The position numbers and the translations under genes are program-made. Below the pieces are notes generated by a model. That model searched no databases, was not told the DNA's origin, and saw only the letters and a list, made by a program, of their open reading frames with translations. From Marinicrinis sediminis (GTDB lineage Bacteria; Bacillota; Bacilli; Paenibacillales; KCTC-33676), in NCBI RefSeq assembly GCF_042685085.1, contig NZ_JBHUMM010000025.1, forward strand, positions 1 through 64,000: a DNA stretch of 64,000 nucleotides, read 5' to 3'. Shown here in pieces: positions 41,887 to 51,800 of this stretch. Each line of letters starts with the position of its first letter. Within the stretch, counting starts at the first letter, position 1.

Positions 41887-41912
41887 AGGACCTGCACTTT
41901 AACAGGTCCTCT
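41887..41912 (+). terminator. Hairpin after the rhodopsin gene
   Basis: AGGACCTG (41887-41894) pairs with CAGGTCCT (41903-41910), 14 bases after the stop and followed by a pyrimidine-rich but not pure T tract. Confidence 0.65.
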
Positions 41913-42070
41913 TCTTCTATTTCTCGCTTTCCTTTCCTATCCTTTATTGTGTTAGCCGTATTCGCAAAGAAGAAAGAAATGACAGGATGGAACTTATTGG
42001 AACCCTCGAACAAGATGGATATGTCATTCAGCACAGTGCGAGGCAATATGGTAGGGGAAACACGGCACGG

Positions 42071-42619
42071 CTATTTGCTAAAGTCGTCAGACAAAATAGC
42101 GCAAATCTCAGCATCTACGAACTGTCCTTTTTCAAAGAAACACTGCCTAAGCTGTCCTTCATATTGAAATCCTGCCTTTTCAAGAGACCTCTTGGAAGCA
42201 AGATTGGCGGGGTCATAAAAAGCTTCAATTCGATGAAGCTGCATGTGCTCAAATCCATAATTTAAAACGGGTTTTAAAACTTCTGTGATGATTCCCTTCC
42301 TCCAATACGTCGGTGCAACTTCAAAACCAATCTCTGCTTTGAAATGCTCCTTTACCCATTGATGATACCCGCACGAGCCTACCAGCAGATTATCCTCTTT
42401 TCTAGCAATTCCCCATCTGATCCCTTCTTTATTATCAAATCTTGTCTGCCATCTCTCCATTAATTCATGCGCTTGCTGCATGTGTGTGAAGCTGTCCAGA
42501 TCATAATATCTGGTGACTTCATCGTTAGAGAAATATTCAAATAGCTGGCCTGCATCCTGGTCGTCTATTCTCCTAAGTTGAAAACGTTCCGTCTGAAGGA
42601 TCGGGAAATCATCTTGCAT
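42071..42619 (-). CDS. GNAT N-acetyltransferase (RimJ-like)
   Basis: The 182-residue protein has the RimJ/RimL-type GNAT layout: LQTERFQLRRIDDQDAGQLFEYF at the start, the acetyl-CoA loop APTYWRKGIITEVLKPVLNYGF (about residues 108-130) and the C-terminal NLASKRSLEKAGFQYEGQLRQ. Members acetylate ribosomal protein N-termini or small molecules including antibiotics. The target is unknown. It is convergent with the rhodopsin gene. Confidence 0.85.
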   Translation of the reverse strand: MQDDFPILQTERFQLRRIDDQDAGQLFEYFSNDEVTRYYDLDSFTHMQQAHELMERWQTRFDNKEGIRWGIARKEDNLLVGSCGYHQWVKEHFKAEIGFEVAPTYWRKGIITEVLKPVLNYGFEHMQLHRIEAFYDPANLASKRSLEKAGFQYEGQLRQCFFEKGQFVDAEICAILSDDFSK

Positions 42620-42654
42620 GAAATATACATCCCCCTACATGGCTGTCCGAGTCA

Positions 42655-43137
42655 TTACTCGGGATCAGTGAGATTGATGACACTTGTGAAAATGTCGTTG
42701 AATGTCTGCATATCTATCTGTTCTTCCTGCTCGAAAAGCACTATCCATTTATTCAAATTCGCATGAATGACCGTTAATTTCTGAATTAAATCTTCATCAT
42801 AACCATTCCGACTAATGGCATCCTGAACCGTTCGAATCATATCTCGTATGTAATAATTACCGTTATACATGTGTGGTGTGGATTCCATAATCGATTCCAT
42901 CTGATAAAGCAATCGCAACAAATTTAATGTGTGAACAAATTGAGGGTCCGCTTTCCGTTCGAGGATAGAGTCGGCCGTCGCACTAGCAGATTCCACATGG
43001 GAGATGAAGTTCGTCATCGATCGCGCCATCCATTCCTTCTCTTCTTTTCTCTCTTGCAGGTAGAGGTAACCGAATACAAAGGTAGTGACCAGAAACAAAA
43101 TGGAAATAACAATCATGTATATAGTTGATTTAGACAC
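42655..43137 (-). CDS. Single-pass membrane protein, unknown
   Basis: The 160-residue product has one N-terminal helix (about residues 6-27) and a mostly helical soluble part (about 30-160) on the outer or inner face; a cleaved signal is unlikely. No domain was recognised. It lies 35 bases upstream of the GNAT gene, so the two may be co-transcribed. Base composition is more AT-rich than in the neighbours. Confidence 0.6.
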   Translation of the reverse strand: MSKSTIYMIVISILFLVTTFVFGYLYLQERKEEKEWMARSMTNFISHVESASATADSILERKADPQFVHTLNLLRLLYQMESIMESTPHMYNGNYYIRDMIRTVQDAISRNGYDEDLIQKLTVIHANLNKWIVLFEQEEQIDMQTFNDIFTSVINLTDPE

Positions 43138-43277
43138 CCTATCACCCTCTCAATGAACAACAACTCTAAAATTTATACATATTTTACATAATAGTATATC
43201 AATCAATGGATGTTCATATATAGGTCTGATGAATGATTTCCCCTATGAACGTGTTTCGGTCATGATGAGAGCGTGGA

Positions 43278-43342
43278 AAGAAAAAGCTCCTCTTTGCAAC
43301 GACAGGATCAATGGTGCACTGTCTGCTACAAGAGGAGCTTTC
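43278..43342 (-). terminator. Terminator of the ABC-GntR operon
   Basis: AAAGCTCCTCTT (43283-43294) pairs with AAGAGGAGCTTT (43330-43341), followed by TTCTTTCC on the minus strand. The loop is long (about 35 bases) but has an internal weak stem. Confidence 0.65.
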
Positions 43343-43348
43343 ACCCAT

Positions 43349-43720
43349 TTATGATTCATATATACTCTTCACCAGCTCAATAACTTCATCTAGCGTCAAG
43401 CCAAATGATTTGTAATACATGGTATCATTTTTCATCTGTTTCAAGATCATTTCATTACGGATTCGCCGCATCTCATCTGCTGTGAATGCGGCTACAAAGC
43501 ACCCTTTCCCTGTGACGGTATAAATGAGACCATTTCGCTCGAGTTCTTCCCACGCTTTCTTGACGGTAATGACGCTTACCCGCAGCTCCAGCGCAGCTTG
43601 TCGAATGGGAGGCAAACAATAACCGCTTTCCAGTTCGCCTTTTAGAATCTGGGCGCTGATCTGATCGGTGAGTTGCTGATAGATCGGTTTTTCGGAAGTA
43701 TTAGAAATCTGGATGTTCAT
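43349..43720 (-). CDS. GntR-family regulator (YtrA subgroup)
   Basis: The 123-residue protein has the N-terminal winged helix of GntR factors (IYQQLTDQISAQILKGELESGYCLPPIRQAALELRVSVITVKKAWEELERNGLIYTVTGKGCFVA) and a short C-terminal helical tail, typical of the YtrA subgroup that controls ABC transporter genes. Its start overlaps the permease stop by four bases. Unlike in the ytr operon, it is the last gene instead of the first. It most likely represses this operon in response to an envelope-active compound. Confidence 0.85.
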   Translation of the reverse strand: MNIQISNTSEKPIYQQLTDQISAQILKGELESGYCLPPIRQAALELRVSVITVKKAWEELERNGLIYTVTGKGCFVAAFTADEMRRIRNEMILKQMKNDTMYYKSFGLTLDEVIELVKSIYES

Positions 43721-44373
43721 AGAATCTCTACTTTCTGGAATCGCCTCACCGCCATTCGGTAGGCCATCAGGTTACAACCCGCAAAAATGACGATGCCTGC
43801 GATTAAAATTGAGACTTGCAGCCCCGTATTCTCCAGTCCGGAGCCATAAAATATATCGTGTACCCATGATTGACTAATTCCGGCCCATTGAACCAGCCCG
43901 GCAAACAGCATAGCGGCCGTAATCGAGGCCACCGTTGCCGCACCATACTTATACGCCGTCTTGTAATACATCGGCAACAAGATGAGATTGAAGATCGCCA
44001 GCATGATCAGGCACAATCCCCAAAAGCCGAGGTGTGGCTCAAAGAAAAAGTAAATCAGGTTCGGGTACAATCGAAGCGTAAACAGGCCGAAGATCATGGC
44101 CACGATCAGATGAAGCAGTTCCAGGATGACAATGACGGTGATCCTTGCCTTCACGATGTCTTTTTTGGTGACGGGCAGAATCATGCTGTACATCAGATCG
44201 TTCTGACTCTTAAATCCGCCGAACATGTTCGGGACCGTGATCCAGCAAAAATACAGCGGGACGAGAAAGAAGACCCATCCCGGAATCAACATTAAGGCGC
44301 CTGTAAAGAAGGGCAATGCGAAAAACCATGGACTAAAACCTATTTTCAAATCTTTCATGATTAAATTATACAT
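43717..44373 (-). CDS. ABC-2-type permease
   Basis: The 218-residue membrane protein starts at ATG 44373, six bases after AAGGAGG; an ATG two codons upstream abuts it. Six helices are predicted. The loop GGFKSQNDLMYSMILPVTKKDIVKARI (about residues 48-75) is typical for ABC-2 membrane proteins of the YtrC/BcrB kind. It is the partner of the ATPase encoded just upstream, with which it overlaps by eight bases. Substrate unknown; lantibiotic or peptide export/immunity is common for this type. Confidence 0.8.
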   Translation of the reverse strand: MYNLIMKDLKIGFSPWFFALPFFTGALMLIPGWVFFLVPLYFCWITVPNMFGGFKSQNDLMYSMILPVTKKDIVKARITVIVILELLHLIVAMIFGLFTLRLYPNLIYFFFEPHLGFWGLCLIMLAIFNLILLPMYYKTAYKYGAATVASITAAMLFAGLVQWAGISQSWVHDIFYGSGLENTGLQVSILIAGIVIFAGCNLMAYRMAVRRFQKVEIL

Positions 44374-45220
44374 ACACATCCTCCTTTTTCGCGAAATAGA
44401 TCATGATCTCCTCCAGGCTCGGAGTGGTGACCATCAGATCAGAGGATGAATCGAAGTCTTCGGTATGAATCAATCCGGTAAAGCCGAATGAATTGATTTT
44501 GTAGGAGATCAGCTTATCCTTCACTTCCTGCATTTGTCCCTCGCTGCCGCTGAGGAGACGATAGGACGCCATGAAATCGTCTTTCTCGCTACTCGCAATG
44601 ATCCGCCCATTTTCAATGAAGGTGATATAATCCGCGCACTTTTCCAGATCGGATGTAATGTGTGTAGAGAATAGAATGCTGATTTCGCCGCCCATGATGA
44701 GCTCCTGAAAAATGTCCAGCAGATCATCCCTGGAAACCGGATCAAGGCCGCTTGTCGGTTCATCCAGGATGAGCAGCTTCGCCCCATGGGACAGCGCAAG
44801 GGCCAGGCTGTACTTCACTTTCATTCCTGTAGACAGTTCGGCAATCTTTTTGTTTTCATCCAGTTTGAATCTTTTCAGATAGTGGTAGTAGGTGTCATCA
44901 TTCCAGTTCGGATAGAACTTCTTGGTGATTTGGGTGAGCGTCTTGACCTTGCTGCGCGTATAGAAATCGATATCGCCGAATGCGCATCCGATTTCCTGCT
45001 TCAACTGAATCTCGTGTTCGACGATGTTCTTGCCAAACACGTGCACCTGACCGCTGTCAATTTGGATCATGTTCAAGATCGACTTGATCGTCGTCGTTTT
45101 CCCTGCCCCGTTGGCCCCGATAAACCCCATGATATAGCCCTTCTCTAGTTGAAACGATACGTCCTTTATCTCAAAGTTGGGGTATTTCTTACTTACATTT
45201 TGAACGTCTAAAGCAAGCAT
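44366..45220 (-). CDS. ABC-2-type transporter ATPase
   Basis: The 284-residue ATPase starts at ATG 45220 after GAGGAGG. Walker A GANGAGKTT, a Q-loop in GCAFGDIDFY, signature LSTGMKVKYSLALALSHGAK (a degenerate LSGG form), Walker B LLILDEPTSGLDP and the switch His in FSTHIT are present, followed by a C-terminal dimer domain of about 80 residues. It belongs to the YtrB/BcrA group. With the permease and GntR gene it forms a three-gene operon with overlapping ends. Confidence 0.88.
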   Translation of the reverse strand: MLALDVQNVSKKYPNFEIKDVSFQLEKGYIMGFIGANGAGKTTTIKSILNMIQIDSGQVHVFGKNIVEHEIQLKQEIGCAFGDIDFYTRSKVKTLTQITKKFYPNWNDDTYYHYLKRFKLDENKKIAELSTGMKVKYSLALALSHGAKLLILDEPTSGLDPVSRDDLLDIFQELIMGGEISILFSTHITSDLEKCADYITFIENGRIIASSEKDDFMASYRLLSGSEGQMQEVKDKLISYKINSFGFTGLIHTEDFDSSSDLMVTTPSLEEIMIYFAKKEDVYV

Positions 45221-45354
45221 ACCGTACCTCCTCATCAAATTGTGTATGTTGTATATTCACAATGTATCATGTAGAGTTTGACAAAGTCAATCGATTTTTC
45301 ACCTGATTTTGGATATTTGTTTGCTATCGTCCAGAAAAAAAGCAAGTGTAAATA

Positions 45355-45401
45355 GAAAAAAACCGCTGAAAGAGCACGAGTTCGTGTCTTCATCCAGCGG
45401 C
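45355..45401 (-). terminator. Terminator after the small AT-rich gene
   Basis: CCGCTG (45363-45368) pairs with CAGCGG (45395-45400) around an inner GCACGA/TCGTG stem, and a run of seven T follows on the minus strand. Confidence 0.75.
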
Positions 45402-45453
45402 TAATCATGCGTTATGCTTTCTTATAAAATTTATGATCTAATCAATGCTATGA

Positions 45454-45756
45454 TTATTTATCTAAACCGAGTTTAGCTATTAAAAAGTCACCTTGTTCTA
45501 CTTTTATCTTGTTATTTCCTTGACTATAGTCCCAACCATGCTCAATCGAATATTTAATTATTTTTGCACAAGTATTTGGTCTGTGAAGGTTTATGCGGTA
45601 ATTTCCTTCCCATGAAAATAGCACCTCAAAATATGATGTTTTCGATGAATATATTTTAAGGCTAACTGATTCATTATTCGGTGTTTCATTCACAACATAC
45701 TGAAATACTGTGTTATGAACAGTAATCTGTTTTGTTTCCTTACGAAATAATTTCAA
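45454..45756 (-). CDS. Small AT-rich hypothetical protein
   Basis: The 100-residue protein has no signal or helix. It reads as alternating beta strands (QITVHNTVFQYVV, VSLKIYSSKTSYFEVLFSW, GNYRINLHRPN) followed by a helix (TCAKIIKYSIEHGWDY). A fitting ribosome site (GGAAGGTGATC) lies just before the ATG and a terminator follows. The clear AT bias compared with neighbours hints at recent acquisition. No family was recognised. Confidence 0.6.
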   Translation of the reverse strand: MKLFRKETKQITVHNTVFQYVVNETPNNESVSLKIYSSKTSYFEVLFSWEGNYRINLHRPNTCAKIIKYSIEHGWDYSQGNNKIKVEQGDFLIAKLGLDK

Positions 45757-45883
45757 TAGATCACCTTCCCAATGGAAGATTTCGAAACGGTACTGTGGTT
45801 TGTTTAAAGCTCAATCCTTATTATAATAGTTGGCTCGAAGACGAGTAAAGCACCGTTACAAATGTTGAATATGTAGGAGTTCT

Positions 45884-46828
45884 TCAGTCAGCTACCTGCT
45901 GTTTCAGCCATCTCAAAATTACTTGATTGGTTTCGTCCGGCATTTCTTGCTGAATCCAATGACCGCAATCGAGACTGACTACTTCCACATTCGGTACGAA
46001 TTCTGGCAGTCTTTCAAATTTCGGGATCACATCACGGTCGCCATAGATCATGAGGGTGGGCTGCTGGATGATCGGGTTCACGTCGGCCAGTAAGTGCCAG
46101 TTGCGATCGAGGTTCCTGTACCAGTTTATACTGCCCGTAAATCCTGTTGATTCGAAGGCGGAGACGAAAACAGCCAGTTCGCTCTCGCTCATCATGGGTT
46201 CTCCGAGTGGGATTTCTGCTCTGGCAAGACTAGTCATCGCCATGCCTGGCTGAGGCGGTGCGGGGGGCACGTTCTTGCGGAACAAATTGCGAAGGAACTG
46301 GGTTGTATGCTCTTCTAATACTGCGTCCGCGACGCCTGGCTGTCGATTAAAGTGGACAAAATAATAGTCGTCCCCAAGGATCTCTTCCATGAACGCCAAC
46401 CAGGGCTGTTCTCCGCGCTCTTGGTAAGGCAAGGCCAGGTTGATGACTTTGTTTACCCGCTTGGGATGCAGTAAGGTCAATCCCCACACGACCATGGCGC
46501 CCCAATCATGACCGGCAAAGGTGGCATTCTCGTATCCGTAGTGATCGAGAAGTGCGATGAGATCACCCGACAAGTGTGCAATGTCATAATCTGTTACTTC
46601 GGTCGGACGGGATGAATTGCCGTAACCCCGCTGGTTGGGAACAATGACATGGTAGCCCGCTGCGGCAAGGGCGGCCATCTGATAGCGCCAAGAAAAGGCA
46701 TGCTCTGGCCAACCGTGACAGAGCACAATGGGTTTTCCGGCATTTTGTCGGCCTGCTTCAAAGACTTCGAGCTTCACACCGTTGACTGATATAAGGGTGG
46801 GCTTGGGAAAATCGGATGAATGAAACAT
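45884..46828 (-). CDS. Alpha/beta hydrolase, epoxide-hydrolase-like
   Basis: The 314-residue enzyme starts at ATG 46828 after AAGGAGG. The oxyanion motif H38-G-W-P and the nucleophile elbow GHDWGA with Asp108 are those of epoxide hydrolases and haloalkane dehalogenases. The catalytic His lies near the end in SLDCGHWIQQEMP. Cap-domain tyrosines expected for epoxide hydrolases are plausible (INWYRNLDRNW). It is divergent from a WYL-type regulator with an inverted repeat between them, which makes substrate-induced expression likely. The natural epoxide is unknown. Confidence 0.82.
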   Translation of the reverse strand: MFHSSDFPKPTLISVNGVKLEVFEAGRQNAGKPIVLCHGWPEHAFSWRYQMAALAAAGYHVIVPNQRGYGNSSRPTEVTDYDIAHLSGDLIALLDHYGYENATFAGHDWGAMVVWGLTLLHPKRVNKVINLALPYQERGEQPWLAFMEEILGDDYYFVHFNRQPGVADAVLEEHTTQFLRNLFRKNVPPAPPQPGMAMTSLARAEIPLGEPMMSESELAVFVSAFESTGFTGSINWYRNLDRNWHLLADVNPIIQQPTLMIYGDRDVIPKFERLPEFVPNVEVVSLDCGHWIQQEMPDETNQVILRWLKQQVAD

Positions 46829-46875
46829 GACATCAAAACCTCCTTCTTGGAATACATGTAGTATAATGGATAAAA

Positions 46876-46895
46876 GGTGACATCTTATTGTCACC
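46876..46895. promoter_or_regulatory. Inverted repeat GGTGACA-N6-TGTCACC, likely regulator operator
   Basis: The perfect 7-bp arms with a 6-base spacer lie between the divergent epoxide hydrolase (46828) and WYL-regulator (46929) genes, 34 bases before the latter. A TATAAT sequence at 46862-46867 may be a -10 box of the plus-strand gene. The regulator probably binds here to control itself and the hydrolase. Confidence 0.6.
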
Positions 46896-46928
46896 GTTCT
46901 GAAATCTGTTAGAAAAAAGAGGGCCAAG

Positions 46929-47840
46929 ATGGACAAAGTGGAGAGACTCATTTCGATTATCATGATATTGCTGAAAAAAGAGGTTGTTTCTGCAACCGAA
47001 TTCTCACAATTGTTTCATGTTTCTAAAAGAACGATCCTTCGCGATATGGAAACCTTAAGCTTATCGAACATCCCGATCTACGCTGTCAATGGCGTCAAAG
47101 GCGGCTACGGTATCATGGATGAATACAAGGTCGATAAACGCCTTTTAAGCAGCTCCGATTTACAGCATATCTTAACTGCGCTCGGCGGACTGGAACAACT
47201 CCTCCTGACTGAAGAAGTGGAAAAAACGATCAAAAAAATAGAGGCCATGGTTCATCCATTATCTCTGAGTCGTTCGATTCAGCTATCGTTTTATGATTGG
47301 GAAGGCCGGTCTGAGATGCTGGAAACTTTAAAGACATGTCAAGCATCCATTCTAAAGGAGAGGCTGGTTTCGTTTGAGTATACAGATAAAGACGGGGCGG
47401 TAACGCATAGAAGGGTCGAGCCCTATGAACTGCACTTTAGTGAATCGAGTTGGTACTTGAAAGGATTCTGTTTATATCGACAGGGGTATCGGACATTCAA
47501 ATTATCTCGGATCGATCAGCTGACGATGGATGAACGCGCTTTTCAGCCTAGAGACGATTGGTCGGAGCAAGGACGCGAAGCCAGTTATCTGCCGCAATTG
47601 GTCACGATCAAGGCATGGATATCGCCTCGCATCAAAGATCAAATGATCGAAAGGTATGGTCGAAAAAGTATGCAAGACCATGGTTCTGGGGATTTATTTG
47701 CAACCATGTATGTCCCTCAAAATCGTACGGGATTTCAATTTTTAGCAAGCTTCGGCACTCATCTGAAAGTTGTAGAGCCGCAAACCTATGTGGAAGACTT
47801 TCGAGATTATTTATATCAAATGATAGAGAGCTATTCCTGA
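46929..47840 (+). CDS. HTH-WYL transcription regulator (YafY/YobV-type)
   Basis: The 303-residue protein has an N-terminal HTH_11 winged helix (DKVERLISIIMILLKKEVVSATEFSQLFHVSKRTILRDMETL) and a WYL domain (about residues 135-215), here with LVSFEYTDKDGAVTHRRVEPYELHFSESSWYLKGFCLYRQGYRTFKLSRI. A C-terminal WCX extension ends the chain. Such regulators sense small ligands through the WYL domain. The divergent epoxide hydrolase is the obvious target. Confidence 0.87.
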   Translation: MDKVERLISIIMILLKKEVVSATEFSQLFHVSKRTILRDMETLSLSNIPIYAVNGVKGGYGIMDEYKVDKRLLSSSDLQHILTALGGLEQLLLTEEVEKTIKKIEAMVHPLSLSRSIQLSFYDWEGRSEMLETLKTCQASILKERLVSFEYTDKDGAVTHRRVEPYELHFSESSWYLKGFCLYRQGYRTFKLSRIDQLTMDERAFQPRDDWSEQGREASYLPQLVTIKAWISPRIKDQMIERYGRKSMQDHGSGDLFATMYVPQNRTGFQFLASFGTHLKVVEPQTYVEDFRDYLYQMIESYS

Positions 47841-47858
47841 TAAAGTTTCAGTAAATAA

Positions 47859-47892
47859 ACAAAAGACGAGTCTCCGTGTGGGAGTCCTCGTC
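47859..47892. terminator. Bidirectional terminator after the WYL regulator and AlkD-like gene
   Basis: GACGAGTCTCC pairs with GGGAGTCCTCGTC (one mismatch) over a GTGT loop, with AC-rich tail on one side and T-rich on the minus strand. A related hairpin lies at 60708-60740. Confidence 0.75.
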
Positions 47893-47943
47893 AAATAGGT
47901 TCTCTTCAAAGTTCTTTCACCTTGTTATGGTTTTCACGGGTAA

Positions 47944-48612
47944 CTAAGTCTGATTTCGTTTGTTCACTTCGATCTCAATGAACTCCGGCAAATAATTGGG
48001 CGTACAGCCCTTCGAGACCATTTCATCTTTATACAGGCCCGTTTTCTCACCCATTTGAATACAACGTGCCCGATTCTCATCATCATAAACGCCAATCCAG
48101 CCTGCGGTGAAATTCATCGCCCATTGAACTTCCGGTTCTTCCTGCGCAATACGAGCTTCAATGGCAGATAGTAGGTCTGCATTGTTATTCGGCGGTGTCT
48201 GTCCCGTCCATCTCAATCGCGCTTGATAATACCAGAAGGTACGCCGTTGAAGAGCAGAAGGACTGTTTTCCCATTGCTCCATCAATGCGATGGTCTTCTT
48301 GTGTTTGGCGAGCTGATTAGCCATTAACCAATCCATCAATTTATTTCGCTCATCATAGGAGTGGATTTGCATATCCTGATCTAGCTGATCTAGCAGTTCT
48401 TGTGATAGAAGGTTTTTGTCCATGATGAGGATCGCCAATTGTCTGGGCATAAACGCCTCGGTTGACCAAAGCTCCATCGCTAGTTCGTGATCTTTTTTAA
48501 TGTCCTTGGCGATTTTTCGCAAGTCGCCAAGCTTCGTTTCACTATTGATTTGGGATAGAATGTTTTCTGCTTTTGCAGAGCGTTTGGTATCTGCACGATT
48601 ATGCTTGTTCAT
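47944..48612 (-). CDS. DNA alkylation repair protein (AlkD-like HEAT-repeat)
   Basis: The 222-residue protein starts at ATG 48612 after GAAAGGGGG. Successive helical repeats (ELAMELWSTEAFMPRQLAILIMDKNLLSQELLDQ and RRTFWYYQARLRWTG) fit the AlkC/AlkD HEAT family, which removes N3- and N7-alkylpurines. The sequence aligns better with the less studied branch lacking part of the AlkD catalytic signature, so enzymatic activity is uncertain. It is a single gene with terminators on both sides. Confidence 0.75.
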   Translation of the reverse strand: MNKHNRADTKRSAKAENILSQINSETKLGDLRKIAKDIKKDHELAMELWSTEAFMPRQLAILIMDKNLLSQELLDQLDQDMQIHSYDERNKLMDWLMANQLAKHKKTIALMEQWENSPSALQRRTFWYYQARLRWTGQTPPNNNADLLSAIEARIAQEEPEVQWAMNFTAGWIGVYDDENRARCIQMGEKTGLYKDEMVSKGCTPNYLPEFIEIEVNKRNQT

Positions 48613-48749
48613 CTGACACAACCCCCTTTCAAATCTCTGTTTCATAGTATGTCCTTGGTGCGATAGACCAATCAGTTCCTTTGATTCATCGTCTGTTTGC
48701 CTATCATTGTATCATATCTATGGTCAAAGAGGACCCAGCATCATCATGT

Positions 48750-48809
48750 AGAAAAAACCAGGCTGCCACTCATTCCCGCTCGTGGAATTCGTGACCTCCT
48801 GGTTTTTTC
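48750..48809 (-). terminator. Terminator of the S-layer-type gene
   Basis: AAAAAACCAGG (48752-48762) pairs with CCTGGTTTTTT (48798-48808) over a 35-base loop, directly past the stop at 48822. Confidence 0.7.
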
Positions 48810-48821
48810 AATGCCCTTAAT

Positions 48822-51800
48822 CTATTGCCCGGTGAGGGTCCCGTTGATGGTCCCATTGTTCACCACAGTGCCGTTCGTGGTATCGAATGTACCATTGTTC
48901 GTGATGGTGCCGTCATTCGTAACGGTGCCTTCGTTGATCACGATGCCATCCGCATCGACGGTTAGCGTTTTGCCGCTCGCTACTCGAAGCGATGCCCCGC
49001 TAGCCACCACATACTTCTGATTGCTTTTCACACTGAAATTTACCATGACCGTCGCATTGCCATTCAACGTATATACCGCTCTGCCGCTCACATACGTGAG
49101 CACCACACTGGCACCCGTGGACAAGGTCAGATACGCAGGATCTCTGCTGATGACGGAGAAGCCATTCACGACATGTAAGGCGGAAGAGGTAAACACCACA
49201 TTCCCAGTCAGATTGACATTGGCAAAGTCGAAGTCCAGTCTTCCCGATACATTCATGTTGCCTGAGCCATTCAGTGTCGATCCAAACTCTGCTCTCAACA
49301 CACCGCCCTGGCCGTCCGGTATGCTAACCGTGCCATGATTGGTCCATGTGCCACTGTTGGTGACGGTTGAGTTCACGATAACCGTACCGTTGCTTTCTAC
49401 CAGAACGGTGCCGACATTTCGGATTTCCCCTAGCATCCCTTCTACTTTTACGGTTCCTTCCACCGTCAGCGTTGTTCCGGCATTAACCCTCAGATTGCTG
49501 GTGACGGTCATTGTAATGCCTGCTGGGACGCTCAAGTTGGCTGTCAAGGTTGCGTCGCTTGGTATGGATACTTCGGTGCCAGACACTTTGGAGATACTGG
49601 CTAGTCCGGCTGCTTTTGCATTCGCGATAAACTCATCTGCCGGAGAGGTTGTTGCTGCGTTCGTTGCTGCACTTCTTACGGTGCCGACGCCTGAATTCAC
49701 ACCGGTTACCACAACCTGAAGCTTCTTGCCGCCATCTGCGGCTGCAACCATATATGCGGCCGTTGTGCTTCCACTACCTGTTGCATCTTCATAAACGCCA
49801 CTTGCTGGTGCGGTTTCCACTTTCCATTGATACGTCACGCGGCTGCCAGCCGGGTTGCCATCCTCCATGGTGACATTCGCATAGATGGTCGTCCCTACCC
49901 AAGGATCGGTTTGATCGATCACAACAGATGTGATCCGAACCGTGACGGCACTTGTGACTGCGCTCTGTGAACCCGTTGCCGGATGTACGCCCGTCACCAC
50001 GACTTGCAGTTTCTTGCCGCCGTCTGCGGCTGCAACAGTGTAGCTTGCCGCCTTGTTCCCCGTACCTGTTGCATCGGTATAAATGCCACTGCCGGCTGTC
50101 GTTTCTACTTGCCACTGGTAGGTCACTTGGCTGCCAGCTGGGCTGCTGTCACTCATCGTTACGTTGGCCGTAACCGTATCGCCAACGGAAGGTGTCGTAT
50201 TATCGATCGTGACAGTCGTTACCTTGACCACTACCGCGCTTGTGGCTGTGCTGGTGAGCGTGCCTGTCACCGGACTTACACCCGTCACCGCCACTCGCAG
50301 CTTCTTGCCCACATCTGCTGCTGCTGCGATGTACGCTTGGCTCTGGTTGCCCGTACCGGTTGCATCGGTATAGATGCCGCTACCTGCTGCCGTTTCTACT
50401 TGCCACTGATACGTCACGCGGCTGCCCGCGGGCTGTCCATCACCCATCGTCACATTGGCCGTCAGGGTGTCCCCGGCGGCAGGCTGTGCCTGATCGATGG
50501 CGACACTGGTAATCGGAACACGTACGGGCTGGGTTGCAGCACTGGTTTGCGTTCCAATCGCTTGACCTACACCCGTTACAACGACTTGCAGCTTCTTGCC
50601 TGCGTCTGCTGCTGTTACTTTGTAACTGGCTGTCGTATGGCCCAAACCTGTCGCATTCTGATACGTTCCGCTTCCCGCTTCGGTCTCGACCTGCCACTGG
50701 TAGATGACTTGACCGTCTGCCGAGCTGCTGTCACTCATGCCGACCGTCACCGCAAGGGTATCTCCGATCGTCGGCATCGTGTTGTCGATGGTCGCGCTGG
50801 ATACCTGGGCCGCAAGACTCCAATCCGCTACAAACGTCACATCCTGAGCTGGCATGATCGTTGGCGGATCAGGGTGAATCCAGCCTCTGAACAGATAGCC
50901 TTCCCTCGTTACGGTTGGTCGTGGTACATCGGATGCAAGGATGGATGCCCCATACTTCACCTGTGTGGTTGTACCACCAACACCGCCATTGGCATCAAAC
51001 GTTAACGTGTAGCTATTCCGCTTGTAATACAGCTTCAAGCGAAGCGGATTGAAGCTATCCAGATTGACCGTGCCGGATGTCACGGTGCCACTCACACTGC
51101 TGTCATACGTAAAGCCCTCATAGCTTTTTGGCGTTGCTGTTATGATGGAACCTGCTTGTGTATACAGCTTTTCCGGATTGTCCAGCGCATCATATTGGCC
51201 GCTCTCCAGCTTTTCTTTGGTGTGGTACACCAGATAGAAACCGTCCACGAATGTCCACGTTGCCTGGAAATGAACATCTTGCATTGGCATCGTTCTTGGC
51301 ACTTCAGGCGACCACCCATTGAATTGCGCATATTCACGCGCGACTGTCGGCACCTGTATGCTCGCGCCGTATGGAATTTCTTTTTGGTACGAAGAAAGCG
51401 CCCCTCCATTTGCATCAAAGGTCACCTGGTACTTGTTTCGTTTGTAGTACAGCCTGAGTACACGACTTCCATCCGGGCTTATGGTGCTGGATGTGAGCGT
51501 GTTCGGAACGCTGCTGTCAAACGTAAAGCCGTCGAAATGTTTGGACGTGGCCTGAATCTCCGCATTTGTCGTCCCTTTCTCATTGATCGAATCCACTACG
51601 GTGTAGGTACGGGCATCTGTATACGTCACTTTCCCGTGAATATCTGTGCTGAGGGTCGGCAAATCCTGCAGCAAGTGCACAATCTTATACGGTGTATCGT
51701 GATTCACCGTCCAGATGGCCGTGTAGGTCGTATCTGCATTCGGCATCACGTTCGGTACGGCTGGCGACCAGCGAACGAACGTATAACCGGGTCTGGATGG

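Noticed and set aside
49640..50815. CRISPR-like or non-coding tandem array
   Set aside because: The repeats are about 267 bp, in frame and code for Ig-like domains; there are no short repeats with unique spacers.
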